A program made the position numbers and the translations under genes. This document shows, piece after piece, positions 47,932 through 56,925 of a stretch of DNA of 60,552 bases. This DNA is from Streptosporangium violaceochromogenes (GTDB taxonomy: Bacteria > Actinomycetota > Actinomycetes > Streptosporangiales > Streptosporangiaceae). The notes below the pieces were generated by a model. It had not been told where the DNA came from, ran no database searches, and worked only from the letters and a program-made list of their open reading frames with translations. Positions within the stretch are counted from its first letter, which is position 1. Each line of letters starts with the position of its first letter. Where the stretch lies: contig NZ_BNBB01000034.1 in assembly GCF_014654615.1 (NCBI RefSeq), forward strand, positions 1 through 60,552, read 5' to 3'.

Positions 47932-50264
47932 CGTCTCCCTCCCGCGGGCCCGGCCCCTCCCCCTCACCCGGCCGGGCCCGCCGTCTCCTGACCGGGCTCG
48001 GCGCGATGCTGCCGAGGAACCACTGGGAATACGTGGCCGGCGTCGTCAGCTTCAGTTCCTCCCTGGGTCTGGCGATCCTCGTCGAGAAGACGGTCAACAC
48101 CCTGCTGCCGGTCATACCGGCCGGGCTCGCCGTCGCGGCGGGCCTGTTCCTGTTTCTCACCGGCCGGCTGCGCAGGCGCGAGCGGCCCCCGGCGACCGAG
48201 GAGACGGCCGAGCACCGGCGGTTCCCACCCCGGGCCGAGCCGCTGATCGGCAGGGAGACGGAGATGCGGGAGGTGGCCCTCCGAATCCAGGACCGCGGCC
48301 TGGTCCTGGTGCGGGGGCCGGCCGGGATCGGCACCTCCGCGCTGGCCGTCGCCGCCGGCTGGAGGCTCGCCCCCGACCCGGAGCACCAGCGCTACGCGGA
48401 CCTGCGCGGCCAGGACCGCGACGAGCCCGAGGACGCGGCGAGCGTGGCGGAACGGGTACTGCGGACGCTCGGCCGCCCGCTGGGAGCGGCCGGAAACACG
48501 GAGGACGCCGCGCAGGAGGTCCTCTCCGCCCTCACCGACACCGGTCACGTCCTGCTGCTGGACAACGTCGAACGCTGGAGCCAGGTGGCCTGGATCCCCC
48601 GCCACCTGCCCGGGAGCCGGGTGATCGTCTCGGGTGAGCTCAAGACGGCCCCCGACGAGACGATTTTCCCGGAGGTGGCGGTCGTCCAGGTCGGCCCGCT
48701 GGAGCCGGCCGACGGGGTGGCGCTGCTGCGGTCCCGGATCCCCGCCGGCCGGATCGAGGCCGATCCCTCCGCGACCGGCAGGCTCGCCGACCTGTTCCTG
48801 CGCAGGCCCGCCATCGCGGCCGGGATCGGCCGCTGGCTGGCCGAGAACCCGCAGGTGCCGATCGCCACACTGGTGGCCGACCTGGAGCGGGGACCCCACG
48901 ACCACACGCTCCAGGTGCTGCTGGCCATGCAGCTGCGGCGGGTGAGCCCGGCGGCCCGGCGCCTGCTGGCGCTGCTGGTCCACGCGCCGATCGCCGAGCT
49001 GGGGATCGACGGGGTCGCCGCCCTGGCCGGCGGGCCGGAGCGCGAGGTCGAGCAGGCGATGGAGGAGCTGGGACAGCACGGCCTGGTGGAGCGGGTACGG
49101 GAGTCCCGGATCCGCGTGACGGACGCCGCCCGCGCGATCGTGACGCCGCCGGAGGACGGGGAGGCGGCGTGGCAGCGCCTGGTGGAACGTTTCGCCGACC
49201 GCGCCGACTTCTTCGCCGAACGGCTCTCGCGGAAGGAGGCCCGGACCTGGTTCGGCATCGAGGACAGGGCTCTGCTGCAGATCCTGAGGATGCGCCGGCC
49301 CGCCCCGTGGGCGGCCGGCCCGCTGTGGCGGATCGCCGACGCCCTGGAGGTGTGGTTCCTGCTGGAGCAGCGTCACAAGGAGCGGCGGGAGGCCGCCCGC
49401 GCCCTGGCGCACGCGGCCGGGGCGCTGGGGGACGCCGACGCCCGGGCGACCGCCGAGCTGAGGCTGTGCCTGATCTCCCTGGCCCTGGGCGAACCGCGCG
49501 CGGCCCAGGAACACCTCGACGGCGCCGCGGGCCCGCAGTCCGGCGTCGAGTCCTGGCCCGCCCAGCTCCACCTGGCGCGCGCGGTGACGCTGCTGGCCAA
49601 CGGCGACGAGTTCGCCTCGGTGGAGTCGTCGCTGGTGCGGTACGGCCAGGCCCTGCCGGGCGGGGACGCCGCCGGGCAGGCCGCCCGATGGATCGGCATG
49701 GCCGTCCTCCAGATCCGCCGGGGGCAGACCCACGGCTTCGCGGGCAGGACCGACGAGGCGAACCGCCTCTACACCGACGCCCTGGGCGTCCTGGTCCAGG
49801 CTCTGGAGATCGCGCGGCAGGCGGGCGACACGCACGCCGAGGCGCACGCCCGGGAGCTGCTGGCGCTCGTCCACTGGTTCCTCGGCCGGGCGCACGACGC
49901 CGCGAGCGACTGGAGGGCCGCGGTCGACCTGTACGAACGGACGGGTGACACGGCCGGCCGGGCCCGCTGTCAGGTCCACCAGGCGGCCGCGCTCCCCGAG
50001 GAGAGGCGCAGGGAGGCCGCCAGGCTTCTGCGGGCGGCCCTGCGGCGGCTCCCCGAGACGGGGGTGAGCACCGCGCTGGCACGGCTGCACCTGGCGCGGG
50101 CGGATCCGCGGAGCGCGCGGGTGCAGCGTGAGAAGGGGCTGGCCGCGCTCGCTCCCTGGGACGGCATCGCCGAGCCGCTCCAGGTGACCGAGGTCCGGCG
50201 GCGGCTGCGGGGGCCGGGCGCGTCCTCTCCCACCGCCTCCAGGGGCTCTCGCGACCGGGCTTAG
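47928..50264 (+). CDS. Membrane-anchored STAND (NB-ARC-like) NTPase with TPR-like repeats
   Basis: A 778-aa protein. Two N-terminal membrane helices (about 36-52 and 57-78) precede the linker EPLIGRE (104-110). The P-loop region is VRGPAGIGTSALAV (127-141), in which the invariant Lys is Thr136. Walker B is VLLLDNVE (208-215), then winged-helix-like RRLLALLVHAPIAELG. From about 470 the protein consists of helical pairs resembling TPR repeats (EARRAL-like, HAEAHARELLALVHWFLG, RARCQVHQAAALP). STAND proteins are signal-dependent switches in regulation or defence. It is coupled to the permease by ATGA, so it may read the state of the transporter-like complex. A hairpin follows. Confidence 0.82.
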   Translation: MTSPSRGPGPSPSPGRARRLLTGLGAMLPRNHWEYVAGVVSFSSSLGLAILVEKTVNTLLPVIPAGLAVAAGLFLFLTGRLRRRERPPATEETAEHRRFPPRAEPLIGRETEMREVALRIQDRGLVLVRGPAGIGTSALAVAAGWRLAPDPEHQRYADLRGQDRDEPEDAASVAERVLRTLGRPLGAAGNTEDAAQEVLSALTDTGHVLLLDNVERWSQVAWIPRHLPGSRVIVSGELKTAPDETIFPEVAVVQVGPLEPADGVALLRSRIPAGRIEADPSATGRLADLFLRRPAIAAGIGRWLAENPQVPIATLVADLERGPHDHTLQVLLAMQLRRVSPAARRLLALLVHAPIAELGIDGVAALAGGPEREVEQAMEELGQHGLVERVRESRIRVTDAARAIVTPPEDGEAAWQRLVERFADRADFFAERLSRKEARTWFGIEDRALLQILRMRRPAPWAAGPLWRIADALEVWFLLEQRHKERREAARALAHAAGALGDADARATAELRLCLISLALGEPRAAQEHLDGAAGPQSGVESWPAQLHLARAVTLLANGDEFASVESSLVRYGQALPGGDAAGQAARWIGMAVLQIRRGQTHGFAGRTDEANRLYTDALGVLVQALEIARQAGDTHAEAHARELLALVHWFLGRAHDAASDWRAAVDLYERTGDTAGRARCQVHQAAALPEERRREAARLLRAALRRLPETGVSTALARLHLARADPRSARVQREKGLAALAPWDGIAEPLQVTEVRRRLRGPGASSPTASRGSRDRA

Positions 50265-50272
50265 GCGCGGCA

Positions 50273-50303
50273 CCCGGTGCCGGCGCCCCGCCTCGGCACC
50301 GGG
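50273..50303 (+). terminator. Hairpin after the STAND gene
   Basis: CCCGGTGCCG paired with CGGCACCGGG, 10 bp, with an 11-nt loop, beginning 8 bp after the stop. It closes the four-gene pseudo-ABC/STAND operon. Confidence 0.65.
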
Positions 50304-50418
50304 CCGGAGGGGGCGGTTGAGAGGCGGCGAGGGCGCGGCTCAGGGGGGGAGATATGAGAGAGAAATGATGTTATGCGGCTCTATGGACGGGAGTGAATGT
50401 TATGAGTATTTTGTATAC

Positions 50419-51501
50419 ATGAGGTTTGTATCCGCGCTGAGCGCGATATCGGTAGTGAGCATGCTCCTCACCGCCTCCACCCCCGCGTCCGCGGATCCGG
50501 TGCCGGCCGCGTCGAGCCTGAAGTGGGAGCTCAAGCCCACCGGAAGCGCGGCCCGCTTCCGGGGTCTGGCCCCGGTGAACCGCGACGTGGTGTGGGCGGC
50601 CGGCACGCTGGGCACGGTGCTGCGCACCCTGGACGGCGGCCGAAGCTGGCAGAACGTCTCCCCGCCGAACGTCGCCGACCTGCAGTTCCGCGACGTGGAG
50701 GCCTTCGACGCCCGCAACGCGCTGATCCTGTCGATCGGCGAGGGCTCCGCCTCCCGCGTCTACCGCACCGAGGACGGCGGCCACACCTGGACGGAGACCT
50801 TCCGCAGCGACGAGCCCACGTCGTTCTACGACTGCATGAGCTTCTTCGACCGCAAGCACGGGCTGGCGATGAGCGACCCCGTCGGCGGGAAGTTCCGCGT
50901 CATCTCCACCGACGACGGAGGACGCACCTGGCGGGTCCTCCCCTCCGACGGGATGCCCGACGCCCTGCCCGGCGAGGCGGCCTTCGCCGCCAGCGGCCAG
51001 TGCCTCGTCACCTCCGGGGGACGTGACGTCTGGCTGTCCAGCGGCAGTGCCGCGCGCTCACGGATCTTCCACTCCCGCGACCGGGGCCACACCTGGACGG
51101 TGACCGACACCCCGATCCCGGCCGTCGACCCGACCAAGGGCGTCTTCGCCATGGCGTTCCGCACCCCTCGCCAGGGCATCGCCGTGGGCGGTGACTTCCG
51201 GGCGGGCGAGGCGTCCCCCCAGGCAGCCGCGCTGACCCGGGACGGCGGGGCGACCTGGCTCGCGGCGTCCACCCCGCCCCGCGAGTTCCGCTCGGGCGTG
51301 TCATGGCTGCCCGGCCTGCCGACCGGCGCGATCGCGGTGGGCCCCACCGGCAGCGACGTGACGCTCTCGTCCGGCAGGAGCTGGCAGAGGTTCGACGGCG
51401 GCTCCTTCGACACCGTCTCGTGCACCGGCGACCTCGCCTGCTGGGCCTCCGGTGAGCAGGGCCGCATCGCCCGCCTCACCCTCGGCCACGGCTCCGACTA
51501 G
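50419..51501 (+). CDS. Secreted Asp-box (BNR/YCF48-like) repeat protein
   Basis: A 360-aa protein from the ATG at 50419, giving a clean Sec signal (MRFVSALSAISVVSMLLTASTPASA). Upstream in-frame ATGs (50365) would lengthen it by 18 residues; no strong ribosome site marks either. The mature protein is a beta-propeller of Asp-box repeats: LDGGRSWQNV, EDGGHTWTET, DDGGRTWRVL, RDRGHTWTVT, RDGGATWLAA and a degenerate SSGRSWQRF. It is often annotated as 'oxidoreductase' or photosystem-II-stability-factor-like, but no catalytic residues are evident. An AT-rich leader (GTATACATG) suggests its own promoter. Confidence 0.85.
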   Translation: MRFVSALSAISVVSMLLTASTPASADPVPAASSLKWELKPTGSAARFRGLAPVNRDVVWAAGTLGTVLRTLDGGRSWQNVSPPNVADLQFRDVEAFDARNALILSIGEGSASRVYRTEDGGHTWTETFRSDEPTSFYDCMSFFDRKHGLAMSDPVGGKFRVISTDDGGRTWRVLPSDGMPDALPGEAAFAASGQCLVTSGGRDVWLSSGSAARSRIFHSRDRGHTWTVTDTPIPAVDPTKGVFAMAFRTPRQGIAVGGDFRAGEASPQAAALTRDGGATWLAASTPPREFRSGVSWLPGLPTGAIAVGPTGSDVTLSSGRSWQRFDGGSFDTVSCTGDLACWASGEQGRIARLTLGHGSD

Positions 51502-51576
51502 GAACGCGGGAGAGCGGAACGGACCACTCCGAAAAGGCCAGAGCAGTCGGACAAGGCACACAGAAGACCCCATCAG

Positions 51577-51607
51577 GCGCGGCCCGGGCACACCCCGGGC
51601 CGCGCCG
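51577..51607. terminator. Bidirectional terminator
   Basis: A 13-bp perfect stem (GGCGCGGCCCGGG with CCCGGGCCGCGCC) and a 5-nt loop, between the converging Asp-box and 1749-aa genes. Confidence 0.75.
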
Positions 51608-51675
51608 CCGTCTCTCTCCCCCCGGTCTCCCCCGGCTGGGGGCCCTCGCCCGCGGCAGGGGCCGAAACGCCCGTG

Positions 51676-54600
51676 TCAGCGGTGCCTGCCGCGCCGTACC
51701 CGGAGTTCTTCGAAGCGGGGCGCGTCCCCGTCGCGGACCCGGCGCCAGGCCCTGGCGTAGAGATCTCCGGCCGGCTCGGTGGGGACGACCACCCCGAGCT
51801 GCGCGATCTCCCCGCTGATCAGGTCGAACATGGGGATCTTCCACCGTTCGAGCGGGATCTTCGGGGCCTTGAGGTTCAGCCAGCCCCCGGGCAGGAAGAG
51901 GGTGCGGCCGGCTCTGGTCCGGCCGGCCTCCACCACCGGGCCGGCGCCGGCGAGCTCGGCGCGGGCCGCCTTGAACCGCGCGGGCCTCCAGCCCGTCCAC
52001 CGGGTGACGTTCTTGTCGGTGGGGTCGGGCATCGCGAGCAGCATGAGGTAGAGCGCGGCGGCGTCCGGGCCGAGGCCGTACTTTCGCCCGGCCTCGGCGA
52101 CCAGTCCGGGAACGGAACGGCCGGGATCCTGGGGCCACCAGGTGCCGTCGGCCGCCCGTTCGCCCGCGGCCGGGTCGCCGGGGTCGGCGAGGAGCGCCGC
52201 GAAGCGCGGGTCGCGGGCCGTGCGCAGGGCCAGCTCCACCGGGAAGGGCTGCCCGGCGTCCCCCGCCAGGGCGCGCAGGGCGGGGAGATAGGGGTCGTTT
52301 CCGGCCTCGTCCAGCAGAACCGTGCGAAGGCCCGGTGCCGGCCGGTCGTCGTAGGTGGACATGATCACCGCCCCGTAGCGCTCCCATTCCCCGGCGACCT
52401 CCGTGGGAGGTCCCGCGATCTCGCGGAAGCCGGGAAGGTTGACGTAGCGCCCCAGGTCGAGGATCAGATCGGGGTTGGCCAGCCGGGCCCGGACCGCGGC
52501 CAGCGCCGCGGGCAGGGCGGCGCGCACCGGATCTCCGGCCGGGAGCCGGTGGGAGAGCCACGCCGCCAGGGTGACCGTCCCGACCAGGGCGGACTCCGTG
52601 AACCCCACGGCGCCCTCCTCGACGGGGCTGGCACGATCGCGCCGCACCCTCCACCGCAGGTCTCTGCTCAGCTCCGGCGCGGCGCCCGGGTCGAGCAGGG
52701 CCGACAGCGCCCGCCCCGGCCGCCACGCCGTCCGCACCACGCGGGCCGCCTCGGTGGCGATCCACTCGGGAACGGCGTCGCTCCGCCCCAGCCTGGCGTT
52801 CCACACCCTCGCCGCGGCCGCGACGTCCGGCCCGTCGGTCCACAGGGAGGCCGGGCCGGCCGGCAGCAGCGCCGCGACGACCTCCCTGCGGACGTCGGCG
52901 TCGACGCTGCGCAGCTCGTCCCTGGCGACGGCGGCGTCGGCCGCCTTCAACCCGAGCAGGGTCCGCGAGGCGGCGGGCAGGAAGGCCCGGTCGTGGCTGT
53001 CCACGTACGGCAGGCCGGCCACGACCAGCCTCGCCGTCGCCCGTGTCACCCCGGTGAGGCAGGCGAACTCGTCGGCCGCCTCCGGCCGCCAGGGCACCGG
53101 GCCGAGCTCGGCGCGCCGGGCCAGGAACTCCGCGAGCCAGCCCGGCTCCCGGGCGTCGCCAACCGTTCCCGCGGAGCGCACGGTGTAGGGGTGGGGGACG
53201 TCGAACCGGCGGGCCGGGTCGTAGAAGAGCGCCTTGAACAGGCAGCCGGTGTCTTCCGTCTCGGCGTCGTGAAAGGCGATGAAGGCGCCGCCGGTCAGCG
53301 GCAGCACCCCGCGCCAGGTCCCCGCGCGCCCGTCTCCCCCCGTGCAGGGAAGATGGGCCTCCCCCGTGCCGGGGACATGGGCGCCCCCCGCGTCGGGGAG
53401 ATCGGCGTCGTCCAGGCGCAGGGAAAGGCGGCGCCAGGAGGCCGACTCCGCGGCGGAGGCCAGCCCGAGCACGCCGATCTCGTGCAGCAGATCGCACATG
53501 GCCCGCGCGTGCTCGGGCTCGAACGCCGGCGAGGCCGCCCGGTAGGCGACCGCCGCGCACCGGTCGAGCAGCGACGCCCACTCCAGCGAGGTGTGCGGGA
53601 GTTCGGGGCCGTCGAAATGGAGCCGGATCGCCGGGGCGGCCCCGAAGGCGGCTCCGCGGACGGCGCCGCCGGTGGACGCGGGGGAAGGGGCACGGGGATG
53701 GAGGGCGATCCCGGCGGAGGCGGCCCCGAGCGCCTGGCCGATCGCGCGGACCTGCCGCAGGGCTCCGTGGTAGGCGCCGCCGTACCACCGGGGGCCGGAG
53801 AGACCCAGGCCGCTGAGGGCGCGGGCGAGCGACCGGTCGGGAAGACCCGTGGACGTCTCCTCCTCCCGGCCCCCCGCCAGCGCGTGGGCGAGGCGGGCCG
53901 CCACGGTGTCCAGGGTGATCTGCTGCACGGCGGCGAACCACGCCACCCCGGCGATCCCGGCGATCAGCGCGTCATCGCGGACCTGCGGCAGCAGCGCGCG
54001 GACCACCGCCCGCAGCTCCTCCCTCGCGGACGGTGCCGGCGGGGGCGGCGCGGGCGCGCCGGGAGACGCCGGAGGCGGGAAGGGCCGCGGGGATCCGGCC
54101 GCGAGGACCGGCCGCCACGAGAGCGGGAGGTCCCACGGCCGTCCGGGCCACACCCGTCTGCCGGAGCGCTCGGACTCCACCGAGACGGCGGCCTTCAGCA
54201 GGGCCGCCGCCGTCTCCCCGTCGATCCGGCGCAGGGCCAGGGAACTCTCCGGGTCGCGGGGCCGCAGGCACCACCAGTACCGCGGTGGCGGGAGCATCGC
54301 CGTTCCGGCCGCGAAGGCTCCGGGCGCCTTCCCCGGGGGAAACTCGGCGACGACGACCCCGGCGGGGTCGACCAGCCTGAGCCGGCCGCGGTCCTCGGCG
54401 AGGGCCCGCGGCCGGTCGTCTCCCGGGAAGGTCACGGCGCGCACCGGGAGGCCGGGGCCGTCCGGACCTCCGTCCACGGTGACGGCGCGCCCGGCGAGAT
54501 CCTCGCCCCGCAGCGAGCCCCCGGGGAGCCGTATCACCCGCCAGCCGAGCAGGCCGCCGACCGGCGTCCCCACCGGGGTCGCCTCCGCGGTGGGGACGGG

Positions 54601-56925
54601 CAGCAGCCACCCGCCGCGCAGCGCGCTGCCCGCCGGGGCCCCGCGCAGCGCGTCGGCGAGGAAGCCGGGCACGCCGCGCCGCCCGGGGGCTCCGTCCGCC
54701 GGGTCGTACTCACGCCAGCACTCGTCCCGCCGGTCCCACACCCAGAACGAGGAGCCGTCGCCGATCATCCGAGCCCGGGCGGGCACGACGGTGTCCTTGG
54801 GACGCAGCACGCCGGCACCGGTGGCCCGCCCCCCGCCGGGCAGCGGGAGGGTGACCGTGTCGGCGCGCAGCGCCCAGACACCGGCCGGCGCCTCCATCGG
54901 CCACGCCGTCCCGGCGGAGGTGTGCCAGTAGCCGCGAAGGGCCCCGGCCGCGCCGCGGGCACTCCAGTAGACGAGAAGTTCGCCGTCCACGTAGTGGAAG
55001 CCGGGATCGCCGCAGACGTCGCCGGGGGGCACACGCAGGTCGTGGACGAGCACGGTGCCGCCGGCGTCGAGGACCCTGACCTGGGACGGGCCCGAGACGA
55101 TCAGGTACGGCCAGGCGTCGGCGACCTCGATCTCGTCGAGCCCCTTCGGCCCGGCGAGCGCCGCGAGCGCCTCCTCCCAGGCGGGCCAGCCCAGTTCGTC
55201 GATCAGACCGCCGCGGAGCGTGCGGGCGAGCTCGGCTGCCAGATCGGCCTGGGTGACCGCGGTGACCTCCCGCTCGGCGAGGACCAGCGCCTCGGCGGGC
55301 AGCCAGGTCAACCGCCCAAGGGCGTCGGGCAGCCGGGGAAGCCCCGGGGGGAACGACCGCCGGGCGACCGTTCTCATCCACTCCGTCAGCATCCGCCGGC
55401 CCCCCGGGGAGGCCGCCAGACGGCGCACGGCCAGCCGTCCCTCCTCGTCGTCGCCGAACCGATCGGCGGCGCCGTGGAACGCGGGCCGGAACCGGGCGTC
55501 GGCGGCCAGGGCGAGCAGGTCGCGCCGGTCGTCCCTGCGCGCCCACGCCTCCAGCTGCAGCCGCAGGTCGCCGCCGGGGCCGGCGACCGGTATCTCCAGG
55601 GAGAGCAGCAGGTCGAGCAGGTCGACGTCGGGCTTGCAGGTCACGGCCAGGCCCGATGCGGCGAGCTCGGCGCGCAGCCGCCCGGCCACGCGCTCCACCA
55701 GGGAGTACAGGGCCGCGAACCCCCCTTCCTCCCGCCGCCCGGGGGTCCAGATCCGCAGGAGGCGCTCAAGCCAGCCGGACGTGCCGTCGGCGGGGCGTTC
55801 CTCCTCGGAGACCGCGCCGTCGCCGAGCCCCGCGACGGCGCCCGACTCCTCCAGCAGTTCCAGCCAGAAGGCGGGCGTCTCGTCGTCGCCGTTGCGCGGC
55901 ATGAGGTTCAGCAGTGCCCCCCGGACGGCCGGGTCCCGCCTCCCCAGCGCGATCAGGGCCGGGCGGTGCGCCTTCCACCAGCCCAGCGGCGCCCCGAGGG
56001 TCGCGGGCAGGGCGAGCAGCTCGACGAGGTAGGTCTGTTCCTCGGCGTCGGCGTCCTTACCCGCCGCCCTGGCCAGGCGGCGCAGGTCGCCGGCCATCTG
56101 CGCCGACGGCGCCAGGCCGTGTGCCGTACGGCGCACGCACAGGCGGCGGAACCTGCGCAGGGCCTCTCCGGCGGGCAGCCGGGCGGCCAGTTCCCTGGCG
56201 TATCCGGACAGGGCCTTCACCGGCAGGGCCCCGGCCAGCGCGAACTCCAGGAACACCGCGTCGAGCCGTTCCTCGTCGATGCGCAGGCCGTGCTCGGCCT
56301 CGGCCCTGCGCGCCTGGGTGAACATCTGCGCCGCGTAGGCGGGGTTGTCGGCGGTGAGGAAGTGCCGGCCGGCCTGCTCGAAGAAGGTCGGCAGGAAATG
56401 AGGGACGGCTTCGGCCAGCTGCGCGGCGAGCCGGTGGTAGGCGTCCAGGGCCGCCTTCGGGGTGGATCTCGCCTGCCGGGCGGCGCGCTCCAGCTCCGGC
56501 ACCACGGCCAGCGCGTGACGGCCGTCGCCCGGGTGGTGCACCAGCACCCACTCGGGGAAGCCGAGGGAGCGCCGGGCGCCCAGCCCGACCACGGCCGGGG
56601 CGCCGGCCGGCTCCAGGCCGAGGGATCCGGCCGCCGCGTCCTCGGCCGCGCCCAGTTCCTCGGCGACCAGGCGCACCACGACCCGGTCGTCCAGGCCCGG
56701 GTGGCGGTAGGCGCGCGCGGTCAGCGGCACCGCCCGCTCCCCGGCGCCCTCCGTGCCCGGCGGCAGCACCGCCCCGGCCTCCAGCAGCTCGCGCACTCCG
56801 GCCCTCCCTCCGGCACCGGCACCGGCGCCGCCCTCGCCGTCTCCGGAGAAGGCCCCTCCCCCGGGCGCCTCGGGCTCTCCGGCGTGCCCCGTCCCGCCTC
56901 TCGCAGGCGGCGTGGCGCCGTTCAT
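51676..56925 (-). CDS. Very large (1749 aa) soluble protein of unknown function
   Basis: It starts at ATG 56925, overlapping the upstream stop (ATGA). The N-terminus (about 1-45) is Gly/Ala-rich. Then comes a helical region with HFLTADNPAYAAQMFTQARRAE and RRFRRLCVRRTAHGLAPSAQMAGDLRRL, possibly TPR-like. A central beta-rich section (about 700-1000; DGELLVYWSARGAAGALRGYWH, SSFWVWDRRDECWREYD) could be a propeller. The C-terminus is MPDPTDKNVTRWTGWRPARFKAARAELAG. It resembles large actinomycete proteins sometimes labelled 'DNA-binding protein' that occur near MoxR ATPase and vWA genes (from memory). Neither is present here. No catalytic motif recognised. Confidence 0.78.
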   Translation of the reverse strand: MNGATPPARGGTGHAGEPEAPGGGAFSGDGEGGAGAGAGGRAGVRELLEAGAVLPPGTEGAGERAVPLTARAYRHPGLDDRVVVRLVAEELGAAEDAAAGSLGLEPAGAPAVVGLGARRSLGFPEWVLVHHPGDGRHALAVVPELERAARQARSTPKAALDAYHRLAAQLAEAVPHFLPTFFEQAGRHFLTADNPAYAAQMFTQARRAEAEHGLRIDEERLDAVFLEFALAGALPVKALSGYARELAARLPAGEALRRFRRLCVRRTAHGLAPSAQMAGDLRRLARAAGKDADAEEQTYLVELLALPATLGAPLGWWKAHRPALIALGRRDPAVRGALLNLMPRNGDDETPAFWLELLEESGAVAGLGDGAVSEEERPADGTSGWLERLLRIWTPGRREEGGFAALYSLVERVAGRLRAELAASGLAVTCKPDVDLLDLLLSLEIPVAGPGGDLRLQLEAWARRDDRRDLLALAADARFRPAFHGAADRFGDDEEGRLAVRRLAASPGGRRMLTEWMRTVARRSFPPGLPRLPDALGRLTWLPAEALVLAEREVTAVTQADLAAELARTLRGGLIDELGWPAWEEALAALAGPKGLDEIEVADAWPYLIVSGPSQVRVLDAGGTVLVHDLRVPPGDVCGDPGFHYVDGELLVYWSARGAAGALRGYWHTSAGTAWPMEAPAGVWALRADTVTLPLPGGGRATGAGVLRPKDTVVPARARMIGDGSSFWVWDRRDECWREYDPADGAPGRRGVPGFLADALRGAPAGSALRGGWLLPVPTAEATPVGTPVGGLLGWRVIRLPGGSLRGEDLAGRAVTVDGGPDGPGLPVRAVTFPGDDRPRALAEDRGRLRLVDPAGVVVAEFPPGKAPGAFAAGTAMLPPPRYWWCLRPRDPESSLALRRIDGETAAALLKAAVSVESERSGRRVWPGRPWDLPLSWRPVLAAGSPRPFPPPASPGAPAPPPPAPSAREELRAVVRALLPQVRDDALIAGIAGVAWFAAVQQITLDTVAARLAHALAGGREEETSTGLPDRSLARALSGLGLSGPRWYGGAYHGALRQVRAIGQALGAASAGIALHPRAPSPASTGGAVRGAAFGAAPAIRLHFDGPELPHTSLEWASLLDRCAAVAYRAASPAFEPEHARAMCDLLHEIGVLGLASAAESASWRRLSLRLDDADLPDAGGAHVPGTGEAHLPCTGGDGRAGTWRGVLPLTGGAFIAFHDAETEDTGCLFKALFYDPARRFDVPHPYTVRSAGTVGDAREPGWLAEFLARRAELGPVPWRPEAADEFACLTGVTRATARLVVAGLPYVDSHDRAFLPAASRTLLGLKAADAAVARDELRSVDADVRREVVAALLPAGPASLWTDGPDVAAAARVWNARLGRSDAVPEWIATEAARVVRTAWRPGRALSALLDPGAAPELSRDLRWRVRRDRASPVEEGAVGFTESALVGTVTLAAWLSHRLPAGDPVRAALPAALAAVRARLANPDLILDLGRYVNLPGFREIAGPPTEVAGEWERYGAVIMSTYDDRPAPGLRTVLLDEAGNDPYLPALRALAGDAGQPFPVELALRTARDPRFAALLADPGDPAAGERAADGTWWPQDPGRSVPGLVAEAGRKYGLGPDAAALYLMLLAMPDPTDKNVTRWTGWRPARFKAARAELAGAGPVVEAGRTRAGRTLFLPGGWLNLKAPKIPLERWKIPMFDLISGEIAQLGVVVPTEPAGDLYARAWRRVRDGDAPRFEELRVRRGRHR

